DNA of 38,861 nt, from the NCBI RefSeq assembly GCF_017114865.1, contig NZ_JADEYH010000039.1, positions 1-38,861 on the forward strand, given 5' to 3'. This stretch comes from Streptomyces verrucosisporus. GTDB taxonomy: Bacteria; Actinomycetota; Actinomycetes; Streptomycetales; Streptomycetaceae. Under the pieces are notes generated by a model that ran no database searches, was not told the origin of the DNA, and was given only the letters and a program-made list of their open reading frames with translations. How positions within the stretch are numbered: the first letter of the stretch is position 1; every line of letters begins with the position of its first letter. A program made the position numbers and the translations under genes. This document shows, piece by piece, positions 1-8,553 of the stretch.

Positions 1-68
1 CGCCCCGTACCGGTACGGGAGACTCCGACACGGGGCGGCACGGACTCCTGAACATCCGGGAAGAGGGG

Positions 69-114
69 CACCGCCTGCCCGGCGCCTCCGGTTCCGGCTG
101 CCGGGCAGGCGGTG
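69..114. terminator. Strong hairpin, probable terminator
   Basis: A perfect 15-bp inverted repeat (69-83 with 100-114) surrounds a 16-nt loop. There is no T-tract on either side, which is usual for Streptomyces terminators. It probably ends a gene lying left of the window on the plus strand, or backs up the terminator at 180-222. Confidence 0.6.
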
Positions 115-179
115 TCACGGCATGTCCTGGCCGGGTGCTCGAACGATGTGAGCGGTGAGAGGCGGTCCCGTCTCCCACC

Positions 180-222
180 GCCGAGCGCCTGCGCCCGTCG
201 AGGACGGGCGCAGGCGCTCGGC
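180..222 (-). terminator. Terminator of the MFS exporter gene
   Basis: A perfect 20-bp inverted repeat (180-199 with 203-222) has a 3-nt loop and starts 9 nt beyond the stop codon of the minus-strand exporter gene. It is GC-rich with no T-tract. Position and stability make it the likely transcription terminator of that gene. Confidence 0.75.
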
Positions 223-230
223 CCGGTGCG

Positions 231-1754
231 TCAGGCGGTCGTCTTTGCGTGGTCCGAAGTGTCCTCGGAGAGGGCGTCGACGGTGGCCTCCGGCGTCGTG
301 GACCTGGGAAGCCAGCGGAGCGCGAGCCCCCCGAGGGCCAAATGCAGGAGGCTGGCCACGACGGCGGCCGCGTGCAGGCCGGTGACGAAGGCCGATTTCG
401 CTTCCCCGGCGAGGTGGGACGCCAGGCTGGGAAGCTGGAGCGTCTCGTCGAGGGTGGGTGCGAGGTCGGGGCCCTGGAGACGGAAGATCAGCGCGGCGAG
501 CGAGCCGAGGAGCGCGATGCCGAGGGCATTGCCGATCTCGTTGCTGGTTTCGGCGATGGCCCCTGCCGAACCGGCTCGCTCCGTGGGGACCGCGCCGACT
601 GCGGTGTCGGCGACGACGGCGAAGGAGATGCCGTAGCCGACACCCGCGACGGCCGTGGAAGCGACGTACCAGCCGACCCCGCCGGCGGTCGTGGCCGGAA
701 GCAGGAGCAGAAGGCCTCCGGCGATGGAGAAGTGGCAGATGATCAGGGCGGTCCGTTTGCCGATGCGGTCCACCACCATCGGTGTGACGATGCACGTGGT
801 GGTGAGCACCATCGCGCCGGGCAGCGCGAGGAGCGCGGCGTGCAGAACCGACAGCCCGAGGACGGACTGGAGGTAGATACCCGCCAGGTAGGCGGTCGCC
901 GACCACGCGGCCAGTGGCAACAGCCCTGTGATGATCGCGACCGTGAAGACGCGGTCCCGGAAGAGCGAGAAGTCCATCAACGGGTACTCGAGGCGTCGCT
1001 GGCGGAGAGCGAACCACGTCAGCAGCGCCGCTCCCGCGATTCCCGCGACCAGGGGGACGGCCGAGACGCCTTCGGCCGCGGCGTGCTTGAGACCGTAGAT
1101 CATGAGCAGGAGGCCGACCGCGGAGGTCACCACGCTGAACGCGTCGACACGGCCCGGCCGGGTCGCGCGTACTTCGCCGAGCAGGACCGGCGCGAAGATC
1201 AGGAACAGGGCGATGACGGGCAGATTGACCAGGAAGACCGATCCCCACCAGAACCGCTCCAGCAGGACGCCGCCGACGACCGGACCGATGGCGAACCCGG
1301 CGGCGAACGCCGCTGCGAAGATCCCGATGGCCTGCGCCCGTCGCCGGGGGTCGCCGAACAGTTCGCTCAACACCGCCAGGGCGGAGGGCAGGAGGGTCGC
1401 CCCCGCCACTCCCATGAGTGCGCGGGCGGCGATGAGGAACTCCGGGGTGGGCGCGAGGGCCGCAGCCGCGGAGCCGATGCCGAAGACCGTCGCACCGATC
1501 ATGAGCAGCCTCAGCCGACCGTACCGGTCCCCGATGCTGCCGAACGCGATGAGCAGGGAGCCGACGGCGAAGCCGTAGATGTCCAGGATCCACAGGGCCT
1601 GGTCCGCGGTGGGCGTGAGCGCCTGGCTGACCCGGGGCATCGCCAGGAACAGGATTGATCCGTCCATGGACACCAGGAGTACCGGCCCGAGGGTCACCAG
1701 GAGGCCGAGCCAGGCCCGCCGGCCGGGTGAGGTGTGCGCGTGCTGTTCAGACAT
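231..1754 (-). CDS. MFS drug exporter, DHA2 (QacA/SmvA-like) family
   Basis: This is a 507-residue proton-driven multidrug efflux transporter of the inner membrane. It has the hydrophobic periodicity of a 14-helix DHA2 protein. The N-terminus carries the LVSMDGSILFLAMP helix 1 typical of QacA/SmvA proteins, a motif-A-like GDRYGRLRLL loop after helix 2, and an antiporter motif C (GPVVGG). The start at 1754 (MSEQHAH) has a GGGAG ribosome site and is preferred over an in-frame ATG at 1778. It is divergent from an MmyB-type regulator, with a 27-bp palindrome in between, so it is probably repressed by that regulator and induced by its ligand. The substrate cannot be told from sequence. Confidence 0.93.
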   Translation of the reverse strand: MSEQHAHTSPGRRAWLGLLVTLGPVLLVSMDGSILFLAMPRVSQALTPTADQALWILDIYGFAVGSLLIAFGSIGDRYGRLRLLMIGATVFGIGSAAAALAPTPEFLIAARALMGVAGATLLPSALAVLSELFGDPRRRAQAIGIFAAAFAAGFAIGPVVGGVLLERFWWGSVFLVNLPVIALFLIFAPVLLGEVRATRPGRVDAFSVVTSAVGLLLMIYGLKHAAAEGVSAVPLVAGIAGAALLTWFALRQRRLEYPLMDFSLFRDRVFTVAIITGLLPLAAWSATAYLAGIYLQSVLGLSVLHAALLALPGAMVLTTTCIVTPMVVDRIGKRTALIICHFSIAGGLLLLLPATTAGGVGWYVASTAVAGVGYGISFAVVADTAVGAVPTERAGSAGAIAETSNEIGNALGIALLGSLAALIFRLQGPDLAPTLDETLQLPSLASHLAGEAKSAFVTGLHAAAVVASLLHLALGGLALRWLPRSTTPEATVDALSEDTSDHAKTTA

Positions 1755-1800
1755 GTCTCCCACGCTCCGGCAAGGCATGTCCGCCAGCCACCCCCCTGTT

Positions 1801-1827
1801 GTGGGTACACCTGACAGGTATACCCAC
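1801..1827. promoter_or_regulatory. 27-bp near-perfect palindromic operator between divergent exporter and regulator
   Basis: The two arms, GTGGGTACACCTG and CAGGTATACCCAC, flank a single central base. Twelve of 13 base pairs match, the exception being position 8. The site ends 4 nt before the ATG of the plus-strand regulator and lies 46 nt upstream of the exporter start, so a protein bound here would block both promoters. It is most likely the binding site of the adjacent HTH regulator. A plus-strand transcript starting in or beside it would be almost leaderless. Confidence 0.7.
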
Positions 1828-1831
1828 CGGG

Positions 1832-2743
1832 ATGTCCGGGCGGCCTACCCTCGTTGACGTGGAGAGCCTTGGAACCTTCCTGAAGAGTCGCCGTGACCGG
1901 GTCACACCGGCCGAGATCGGGTTGCGCACGTACGGGGCCGCCCGCCGGGTCCCGGGCCTGCGGCGCGAAGAACTCGCGCAACTCGCGGGGGTCAGCGCGG
2001 GGTACTACACCCGTCTGGAGCAGGGACAGGTGGAGACCGCCTCCGAACAGGTTCTCAACGCCCTCGCACGGGTGCTGCAACTCGATGAGATCGAGCGCGT
2101 CCATCTGCACAATCTCGCCCGGCAGCCGTCGAACCCCGGACTCTCCGAGCCGCGTCGCGAGACTCCCAACCCGCGGGTGCTCACGCTTCTGGAGGCACTC
2201 GACGAAGCGACGCCGGCGATCGTACTGGGCCGGCGCGGAGACGTGCTCGCGTGGAACCGCACGGGCCACGCCCTCATCGCCGAGCACATCGACTTCAACG
2301 CACCGCAGGAGTCGGCGCGGCGTCCCTCCGTTCCCCGGATGTTCTTCCTCGATCCGCTCACCCGCGACCTGTACCGCAACTGGGACGAACTCGCCCGCGT
2401 CCACGTCGCCTACCTTCGCCTCACCGCCGGTCGCTTTCCCACCGACGCGCGGTTGGCGGAGTTGATCGGGGAACTCACGATGCGCAGCGACGACTTCGCG
2501 ATGATGTGGGCGGCCGGGGAGGTCGCCGACTGCACCGTCGGCACCATGCACCTCCAGCACCCCACCGTCGGCGCCACGAGCATCACCTACCAGGTCTGGC
2601 TCCAGCCCGACAGCCCCGACCACCGGCTGGAGGTCTACACCCCGAACGACCCGGGTTCCGCCGACGCGCTGCGGATCCTGACGCACCAGGACCGTGCGGA
2701 CAGTGCCCCGGAGCCGGATCCCGCCTCCGTCCGGCAGGACTGA
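1832..2743 (+). CDS. XRE-type HTH regulator with MmyB-like ligand domain
   Basis: A 303-residue cytoplasmic transcription factor. Residues about 10-70 form the N-terminal helix-turn-helix (RRVPGLRREELAQLAGVS, then YYTRLEQGQ), which is the signature of the MmyB family. The rest, from about residue 110, is the MmyB-type ligand-binding domain, with the recognisable LLEALDEATPAIVLGRRGDV and VLAWNRTGHAL segments. The ATG at 1832 was chosen because it directly follows the palindrome and matches the usual family length; a GTG at 1859 is the alternative. No Shine-Dalgarno sequence precedes it, which suggests leaderless translation. It is divergent from the DHA2 exporter, the common arrangement for MmyB regulators that control a neighbouring transporter or oxidoreductase. 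The ligand is unknown. Confidence 0.92.
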   Translation: MSGRPTLVDVESLGTFLKSRRDRVTPAEIGLRTYGAARRVPGLRREELAQLAGVSAGYYTRLEQGQVETASEQVLNALARVLQLDEIERVHLHNLARQPSNPGLSEPRRETPNPRVLTLLEALDEATPAIVLGRRGDVLAWNRTGHALIAEHIDFNAPQESARRPSVPRMFFLDPLTRDLYRNWDELARVHVAYLRLTAGRFPTDARLAELIGELTMRSDDFAMMWAAGEVADCTVGTMHLQHPTVGATSITYQVWLQPDSPDHRLEVYTPNDPGSADALRILTHQDRADSAPEPDPASVRQD

Positions 2744-2999
2744 GCCTCTCCCACCGGTGCGTACGGGATCCGGGCCTTCGCACGCTTGCGGGCCCCACCG
2801 CGCCGGTGCGACGCGTCCGGAAGGCCGGCGCCCAGTACGGTTCGAGCGTCATGGCGCCGTTGCCCCGTGCGCCCCTGAACGAGCCCGCGCTGTTCCGGGC
2901 GAGGGTGTACCAGGAGTCCACGTAATCGGGATCGTCGGTCCACCAGTGGTCGGGCATGGCGTCCAGTACGGCGTTGACCAGCGGGATGCGGGCGCCCAT
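2583..2999 (-). CDS. Possible small gene or gene remnant, unknown function
   Basis: This minus-strand frame starts with ATG at 2999, preceded by a good GGGGAG ribosome site at 8-nt spacing. It could encode 138 residues. The first 60 or so (PDHWWTDDPDYVDSWYTLA within them) have strong GC bias at codon position 3 and look protein-like. The remainder runs antisense into the end of the regulator gene and looks like non-coding shadow (basic, Arg/Pro-rich). The likeliest reading is a 5' gene fragment that lost its original 3' end. I do not recognise the family. Confidence 0.3.
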   Translation of the reverse strand: MGARIPLVNAVLDAMPDHWWTDDPDYVDSWYTLARNSAGSFRGARGNGAMTLEPYWAPAFRTRRTGAVGPASVRRPGSRTHRWERLSPAGRRRDPAPGHCPHGPGASGSAARRRNPGRSGCRPPAGGRGCRAGARPGR

Positions 3000-3313
3000 G
3001 TCGGTGTCTCCCCGCAGTGACGGGCCTTCGCCGGTGCGGCGCCGGAAAGGCTCCGGGGCCGATGACGGGGCAGACCCGCGGCAGATGCTGTCCGAAACGG
3101 TGCGTGCGGGAGACCGCTGTTCCGCACCTGCGCCCCGGATGGCGTCGGTACCGCCGGGCCGGCTGTTTGCCGGTGAAGGACGGAGGCATGGGCGTCGGCG
3201 CCTCGGGGGTCCGGACGGGGCGGCCCGCGCCCCGCGCCGTGTGGAGCCGCGCCTCCCTCCCGGGGGGCCCGCCCCTGTGGCAGGAGCGAGCCCCTTTCGC
3301 CCGGTTCCGGTGG
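2744..3313. other. Intergenic stretch with no convincing intact gene
   Basis: Apart from the minus-strand fragment that starts at 2999, no frame here has convincing codon bias with a start and ribosome site. A short hairpin (3217-3222 with 3228-3233, 5-nt loop) about 80 nt beyond the SulP stop could terminate the SulP transcript. Confidence 0.4.
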
Positions 3314-4807
3314 TCAGGCCGCCAGGAGGCGGACCGGATCGACACCGGCCGCGGTGTGCCGCTCGGCCCAGTTCTCCAGTGCCGAGCGGCAGGCATGGTC
3401 CAGATGGTGCAGTCCGGACAGGTCCAGCTCGATCGGACGGTCCTGGGGAAGGGCTTCCAGAGTGTCGAGGATCTTCGGCAGTCGCAGGAAGGTCGCGTTG
3501 CCCGACAGATGCGCCTGGATGGGACCGGCGCCCTTGTCGACGACCTCCAGCCTGACGTGCGAAGCGTCCCAGGCGGTCTTGACGATCGACAGCAGCAGAC
3601 CGATCAGCACACCTTCGAACATGTTCACGGCGACGATCGAGACGGCTGTGACCACGAGAATCAGAGCCTCGCCCCGGTTCCCCCGCCACAGGGTGGCGAC
3701 CCGGCGGAACGGGATCAGTTTCCAGCCCGCGTGCACCAGGATGCCGGCGAGGGCGGGGATCGGGATCAGTGCCAGGGCCGAGGGCAGCAGCGCCGCGAAC
3801 ACCAGCAGCCATACACCGTGCAGCACTCGTGACGCCTTGGTTCTCGCACCTGCCCGGACATTGGCCGAGCTGCGTACGATCACCGCGGTCATCGGCAGCG
3901 CGCCGAGCACACCGCACACGGTGTTGCCCGCGCCCTGTGCGATCAGTTCCTTGTCGTACCGGGTCCGCGGGCCGTCGTGCAGCCGGTCCACGGCCGCCGC
4001 ACTGAACAGGCTCTCCGCCGAGGCGATCAGGACGAAGGCGAGGACGGTGCCGATGAACGCCGGGTCGGCCAGGTCGGCGAAGGCGTCCGTCCCGGGCGGC
4101 TGGATCACGCCGAGCAGGCCCTGGACCTCCACCGTGGCGACCGGCAGGGAGAAGAGCGCCGACGCGGCGGTGGCCAGCAGCACCGCCGCGAGCGCGCCGG
4201 GCACGGCCCGCACCCTCCCGGGCATCCGCTGCCACAGCACGACGACGGCGACGGTGCCCGCGCCCACCGCGAGCGAGACGAGCGCCGCGGAGTCGCCGAG
4301 GGCGTCCACCGCAGCCTTGGGCATGCCCAGGATCTTGTCGATGCCTCCCTTCGGGGCGGCGGTGTCCGCGGCCGTGTACACCTGGCCGGCGATGATGACC
4401 AGGCCGATGCCGGCGAGCATGCCCTCGACCACGGACAGGGAGATGGCGCGGAACCAGCGGCCGAGGTTGAGTGCGCCCATACCCAGTTGGAACAGCCCGG
4501 TCACCAGCACGATCACGCCGAGCGCGGGCAGCCCGAACTGGCTGACGGCCCCCAGGACCAGCACGGTCAGGCCCGCGGCGGGGCCGGAGACCTGGAGACT
4601 GCTGCCCGGCATGAGGCCGGTGACGATGCCGCCGACGATTCCGGTGACAAGGCCGAGCTCGGCCGGGACCCCTGATGCGACCGCCACGCCGACGCACAGC
4701 GGGAGCGCCACCAGGAAGACCACCAGGGAGGCGGCGAAGTCCTGCTTCAGGTGGGGGAAGGCGGCTGTGGCGCGCTTTCCGTCCGCCGTGCCCCTGCCCG
4801 CCCTCAC
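3314..4807 (-). CDS. SulP-family anion permease with STAS domain, probable bicarbonate transporter
   Basis: A 497-residue membrane transporter. The hydrophobic SulP core spans about residues 12-400, starting KQDFAASLVVFLVALPLC and including the conserved GLVTGIVGGIVTGLMPGSS and VSGPAAGLT segments. A soluble C-terminal STAS domain (about 410-495, with ELDLSGLHHLDHACRSALE) follows. The start is a GTG at 4807 that overlaps the carbonic anhydrase stop as GTGA, so the two are translationally coupled. SulP proteins carry sulfate, bicarbonate or other anions. Coupling to a carbonic anhydrase points to bicarbonate, as in BicA-like units; this is inference from context. Confidence 0.92.
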   Translation of the reverse strand: MRAGRGTADGKRATAAFPHLKQDFAASLVVFLVALPLCVGVAVASGVPAELGLVTGIVGGIVTGLMPGSSLQVSGPAAGLTVLVLGAVSQFGLPALGVIVLVTGLFQLGMGALNLGRWFRAISLSVVEGMLAGIGLVIIAGQVYTAADTAAPKGGIDKILGMPKAAVDALGDSAALVSLAVGAGTVAVVVLWQRMPGRVRAVPGALAAVLLATAASALFSLPVATVEVQGLLGVIQPPGTDAFADLADPAFIGTVLAFVLIASAESLFSAAAVDRLHDGPRTRYDKELIAQGAGNTVCGVLGALPMTAVIVRSSANVRAGARTKASRVLHGVWLLVFAALLPSALALIPIPALAGILVHAGWKLIPFRRVATLWRGNRGEALILVVTAVSIVAVNMFEGVLIGLLLSIVKTAWDASHVRLEVVDKGAGPIQAHLSGNATFLRLPKILDTLEALPQDRPIELDLSGLHHLDHACRSALENWAERHTAAGVDPVRLLAA

Positions 4808-5382
4808 AGCGCCTCGAAGGTGTCGGTCTGCGGACGGTGTGTCAGGACCGTGCCGGTGTGCACCTCGTAGTACCAGGCGTGCAGGTTCAGCTCGCCGCTG
4901 CCGAGCCTCGCGGCCACGCACGGGTAGGACCGCAGGCGCAGTACCTGGGTCAGGACGTGGTTCCGCACCCCCTCGGAGACGGTCGGGTCCAGGGGGTCTC
5001 CCTTGGGACAGGGAGTGGCGTGGTGGAGCCAGTCGCGCACGGCCGACACGGTGTCCAGGTCGTCACCGCGGACCAGAGCGCCCACCGCGCCGCAGTGCGA
5101 GTGACCGCAGACGACGACGTCCTTCACCCCGAGGACTTCCACGGCGTACTCGATGGTTGCCGCCTCGCTGTTGGGGCGCTCGAACGTGTGGGGTGGCACG
5201 ATGTTGCCCGCGGTGCGCAGCTCGAAGAGCTCGCCGGGGCGGGCGCCCGTGATCAGGGCCGGTACGACCCGGGAATCGGCGCAGGTGATGAAGAGCACCT
5301 GCGGGGTCTGGCCTTCGGCGTGTGCGGCGAATTCCTTCGGACGCCGCCCGAACGTGCGGGCATGGTCGATGAAGGTCTGCAT
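4804..5382 (-). CDS. Beta-class carbonic anhydrase
   Basis: A 192-residue cytoplasmic zinc enzyme that interconverts CO2 and bicarbonate. The zinc ligands and catalytic dyad are all visible: C34 with D36 and R38 in CADSR, and H94 and C97 in CGHSHCGA. The length fits a beta-carbonic anhydrase. The ATG at 5382 has an AGGAGG ribosome site at 9-nt spacing. It is the first gene of a two-gene operon with the SulP permease and overlaps it by 4 nt. The pair probably supplies bicarbonate for carboxylation reactions or pH control. Confidence 0.95.
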   Translation of the reverse strand: MQTFIDHARTFGRRPKEFAAHAEGQTPQVLFITCADSRVVPALITGARPGELFELRTAGNIVPPHTFERPNSEAATIEYAVEVLGVKDVVVCGHSHCGAVGALVRGDDLDTVSAVRDWLHHATPCPKGDPLDPTVSEGVRNHVLTQVLRLRSYPCVAARLGSGELNLHAWYYEVHTGTVLTHRPQTDTFEAL

Positions 5383-6464
5383 GTGGTGGATCCTCCTGGC
5401 GCGTCGTGAGGGGCGCGTCGGGCACGCACGGTAGGGGTCGGGGGTGTCTCTTGCCTGCGTCAGAGGCGGAAGGCCCGGAGAACCGTCGTTGGTATGGAGA
5501 GACGGGAGCGTGAGGCGTCGGACACGGCCGACTCGTGGTCGGCCGCCGGGCTCGGGGTGGGGAGTGTGTCCCCGAGTGCCAAAAGCGCCGGAACGCAGGC
5601 GTGATGCCGGCCGCAGGGGTGGAGCGGCCCGGCCGACGCTCCGGAGCTGTCGCGGAAACGAGGGGTCGCGCTCTTGTCGCGCGAGGCCCTTCCGCTCACC
5701 GCGATCTTCGGCCGCAAGGCATTGGCCTCAGCGCGGTCGAAGATATGTGCGGAAGTGAACGGAGCGGAGAGGGGAGAGGGAAACGAAGGTCGAACGGGGT
5801 GGTGGCGGTGAACGCGACCGCATCACATGGCTCCACACCTCGCAAGATGGGCCCCTCTCCGGACAGCGAGCACTTCTCGGCCAGGCCAAGTGTTGGTCAA
5901 AGGCCAGTCAAGAAAAACCTTATCCCGGTAAAGCGCCTTGCATGAGCAAGTCGACACTTCCGGCCCAAGAGAGCCCGAAAACCGAGGGTGTGATGACGCG
6001 AATCCGCCCTGTCGCCCGTCGTGCCCGTCGTGCCCGGCAGCCGGGCACCCCCGGGCCGGGCCTTCGCCCGTGGCCGTCTGCGGGAGGCCACGGGCGATTC
6101 CGGAGCACCCGCACGTGCTTCACGCACAAGCGATGAGTTCGGGCGCCGGATCGGGTCCCCCGAACCATCGCCGCCACCGCGATCCCCGAGGCGGCGGCCG
6201 ACGAGGTCGCCGAGGCGATACTCGTACTCGGATAGCGGGGCGGCGTGTGCCGCGAGGCGGCGGTGGTCGGAGCGGGCGCTCGCGACCCGCGTGGGTGCAT
6301 CGCCTCCCCGCCCCTCCGCGCTTGTCCTCCGACCGGGGGAATCCCGAACTCACCCGGTACTCCGGCGGCGCCTGAGCCGAGGTCCTGGATCCTCGGTTCT
6401 AGGTTTGTGCGCAGCGGACCCGGCGGTCGTGTCCGCTCCACGACGGGAGGAAGGAGGAAGGACG
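5383..6464. other. About 1.1-kb intergenic region without an intact gene
   Basis: No frame combines a start, a ribosome site and coding bias over a useful length. The region holds several hairpins: 5525-5545 (8-bp stem), 6031-6047 (17-nt palindrome) and 6065-6096. A short open plus-strand tail at about 6139-6234 ends TIAATAIPEAAADEVAEAIL and looks like the 3' end of a lost gene. The promoter of the carbonic anhydrase operon must lie near the left edge and that of the secreted protein near the right, but I cannot place either one. Confidence 0.4.
6065..6096. terminator. Terminator-like hairpin
   Basis: A perfect 11-bp stem (6065-6075 with 6086-6096) has a 10-nt loop and no T-tract. It stands in a gene-poor stretch downstream of no intact gene, so it may be left over from a decayed plus-strand gene, or it may shield the secreted-protein gene from upstream transcription. 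Confidence 0.5.
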
Positions 6465-7460
6465 ATGCGGCGTCGGCTTGTGACACACCGTCTGCTGCCG
6501 GCCGCCGCCGCGCTGAGCGCTCTGGCGCTCACCGCGGGCGGCGTCGACCCCGGAGCTTCGGCGGCCGGCCGGGGCGAGACCGGGACACCACGGGATTTCA
6601 GCGGAATCACCTGGCTCGGATCCACCGCCGTGGAAGGCGACGGAGAGTCTCGGCAGCTCTTCCTGGTCTGCCATGACGCGAAGGACGCCGCCGCCGAACG
6701 CGACCTGCCGCGCCTCTCGATCGTGCGGACCCCCACCGGCACCGGCGGGATCGCCGTCCAGGAGCTCGACGTCGCGTTCCCCGACGTGTCGAACGACCTC
6801 GAGAGCATCGCTCGTGTGCCCCACCGCGACGAGGCCCTGCTGGTCGAGAGCAACGACGACGGTGACGATCCCGACCCCACCGTCTATCTCGCCAGATGGG
6901 ACAAGGACCTCGACATCGAGATCGCGGGCGCTGCGCCGTGGCCCAGGACGCCTGAACCGCTTGTGAACGTGGAGGCGACGGCGGTCGCAACGGTTCACGG
7001 GAAGGACTACTTCCTGTATGCCGAGCGGGCTCGGGGAAGCGACACCACCAACATCAACATGACTCGCCTGACGATCGGGGAGAGCGGCGGGATCACGTTC
7101 GGCAGCAGGTGGACGTCGGTTTCCTTCACAGCGGCCGAGCCGCCGGACGCCCGTCCCGCCTCGGGGCTCGACGTCGACGGGGAAGGCAACCTCTACATCT
7201 CGTCCGCATACGATCCCGGCGACCTCGGCCCCTTTGACAGCGCCGTGTACCGTGCGGCGACGATCCGCCCGGGCGGACCCGCCGGCGCCAGGCTGCGTCC
7301 TGTCGAGCCGCCTCGGCAACTCGCGCGCGGTTCGGGCCTCAAGATCGAAGGCGTCGCCCTGGTCGCCGGCTCCTTCCCGCTCTTCATCGGCGCCGACGAC
7401 GAGGACTACGGAGGACTGCTCCGCAGGCTGCGGGTGACGTGGCCGGGCAGCCGCCCCTGA
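6465..7460 (+). CDS. Secreted protein, probable beta-propeller (esterase-like/phytase-like)
   Basis: A 331-residue exported protein. It starts with a Sec-type signal peptide: MRRR, then a hydrophobic Ala/Leu stretch, with ASA cleavage expected near residue 33. The ATG at 6465 follows a very purine-rich ribosome region (GGAGGAAGGAGGAAGG). The mature part has repeated aromatic/acidic blade-like segments (NDLESIARVPHRDEALLVE, VNVEATAVATV, SGLDVDGEGNLYISSAYD, KIEGVALV) that resemble esterase-like phytase domains or DUF3616-type propellers. No catalytic residues can be assigned. It has no co-directional partner and a decayed two-component gene follows on the opposite strand. Exact function is unknown. 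Confidence 0.8.
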   Translation: MRRRLVTHRLLPAAAALSALALTAGGVDPGASAAGRGETGTPRDFSGITWLGSTAVEGDGESRQLFLVCHDAKDAAAERDLPRLSIVRTPTGTGGIAVQELDVAFPDVSNDLESIARVPHRDEALLVESNDDGDDPDPTVYLARWDKDLDIEIAGAAPWPRTPEPLVNVEATAVATVHGKDYFLYAERARGSDTTNINMTRLTIGESGGITFGSRWTSVSFTAAEPPDARPASGLDVDGEGNLYISSAYDPGDLGPFDSAVYRAATIRPGGPAGARLRPVEPPRQLARGSGLKIEGVALVAGSFPLFIGADDEDYGGLLRRLRVTWPGSRP

Positions 7461-7592
7461 CCCCCGCCCGCGAAGACCGGCGGTGCTCTCTCCACCGGAT
7501 GGCCGGGTACTCGCCGGGAAACGGACGCTGCCCCCCGGGGACGGTGAGCCACTCCAGGCACGCCACCACGATCAGGTCCACGGCGAGCGCAG

Positions 7593-8402
7593 TCAGAAGG
7601 CGCGCGGGGCCACCGGGCCGGATTCGTAGGCGAGAACCACGAGCTGGGCACGGTCGCGGGCATGAAGCTTGGCCATGGCCCGGTTGATGTGGGTCTTGGC
7701 GGTCAGGGGGACTGATGACCATGCGGCCGGCGATATCTCCTCGTCGGACAGCCCCCGCGCGGCCAGGGCGACTGCCTCGCGTTCGCGGCCGGTGAGCTCC
7801 TCCAGCCCCCTCCCGGCGCTGGTGGGCGGTGGCTGGGCGGCGTACCGGTCGATGAGCCTGCGGGTGACGGCAGGGGCGAGCAGGGCGTCACCCCGGGCGG
7901 CGACGCGTACGGCGTGCAGGAAGTCCTCCGGGATGATGTCCTTGACGAGGAAGCCGGCGGTGCCGGCGCGCAGCGCGTCGAAGACGTACTCCTCCATGCC
8001 GTAGTTGGTCAGCATGACGACGTGCACACCGGCCAGGGCCGGGTCCGCGGCGATGCGCCGGGTCGTCTCGATGCCGTCCATGACCGGCATCCGGATGTCC
8101 ATGAGCGCGACGTCGGGCAGCTGCTCACCGACGAGCGCCAAGGCCTTCCGGATCGCGAGCAGAGTCCTCGGCACCTGCTCGCCGCGGCGCCGGGCCACAC
8201 GGACAGCGACCCCGGACTGCACCTTGGTGACCGAGATCTGGTGAGTGAGCGAGTCGTGCAGCTCCCGTGCGATACGCAACCGCGCCCCGAAGGCCTCTCC
8301 GGCAGCCGACGCGCTCAGCGAGGCGCTGTCCGCAGGCCGACCCGCGGTTCGCCGGTATGCGTGGCGATCTCTCCTGGAGACCGGCCCGGCGACTTCCGTA
8401 GA
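7593..8402 (-). pseudogene. Collapsed two-component system: histidine-kinase fragment fused to NarL-type response-regulator fragment
   Basis: One open frame joins two incomplete genes. The first part, through a TTG codon at 8279, encodes a HisKA_3 segment with the H-box RIARELHDSLTHQISV. No sensor region, and no ATPase domain after it, is present. At AIRKALALVGEQLPDV it switches directly into a response regulator that lacks the first receiver strand and its acidic pocket. It keeps the phospho-acceptor D (DVALMDIRMP), the K of GFLVKD, and a LuxR/NarL HTH (LTGREREAVALAARGLSDEEI). The recognition helix is scrambled (ISPAAWSSVP where IAGRMVISP is expected), explained by small insertions that restore frame. 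There is no ATG or good ribosome site. It is a deletion-fusion relic, very unlikely to function. Confidence 0.85.
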
Positions 8403-8553
8403 TCACACACCGTGATGCACCCGTGATGTCAACGCCGGGCTACGTGTGAGTAACCTGACGTCCACACAAGCACCGGTCCGCTTCCGGTGCGGGACGCGCG
8501 CTCCCGGAACCTCCCACGCAGCAGCCCCCACTGCTTCCCCGACAGGAGTCCAG

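Noticed and set aside
1..37. Hairpin at the left window edge (1-8 with 30-37)
   Set aside because: The 8-bp stem has a 21-nt loop and its gene context is outside the window, so no role can be given.
115..1658. Long open frames on both strands over the exporter gene
   Set aside because: They are Arg/Gly-rich shadows of the DHA2 gene caused by high GC; no ribosome site and no protein-like pattern.
8412..8428. Short direct repeat CGTGATG upstream of the lipase
   Set aside because: Only two 7-bp copies; too short to separate from chance, and no palindrome or promoter element coincides.
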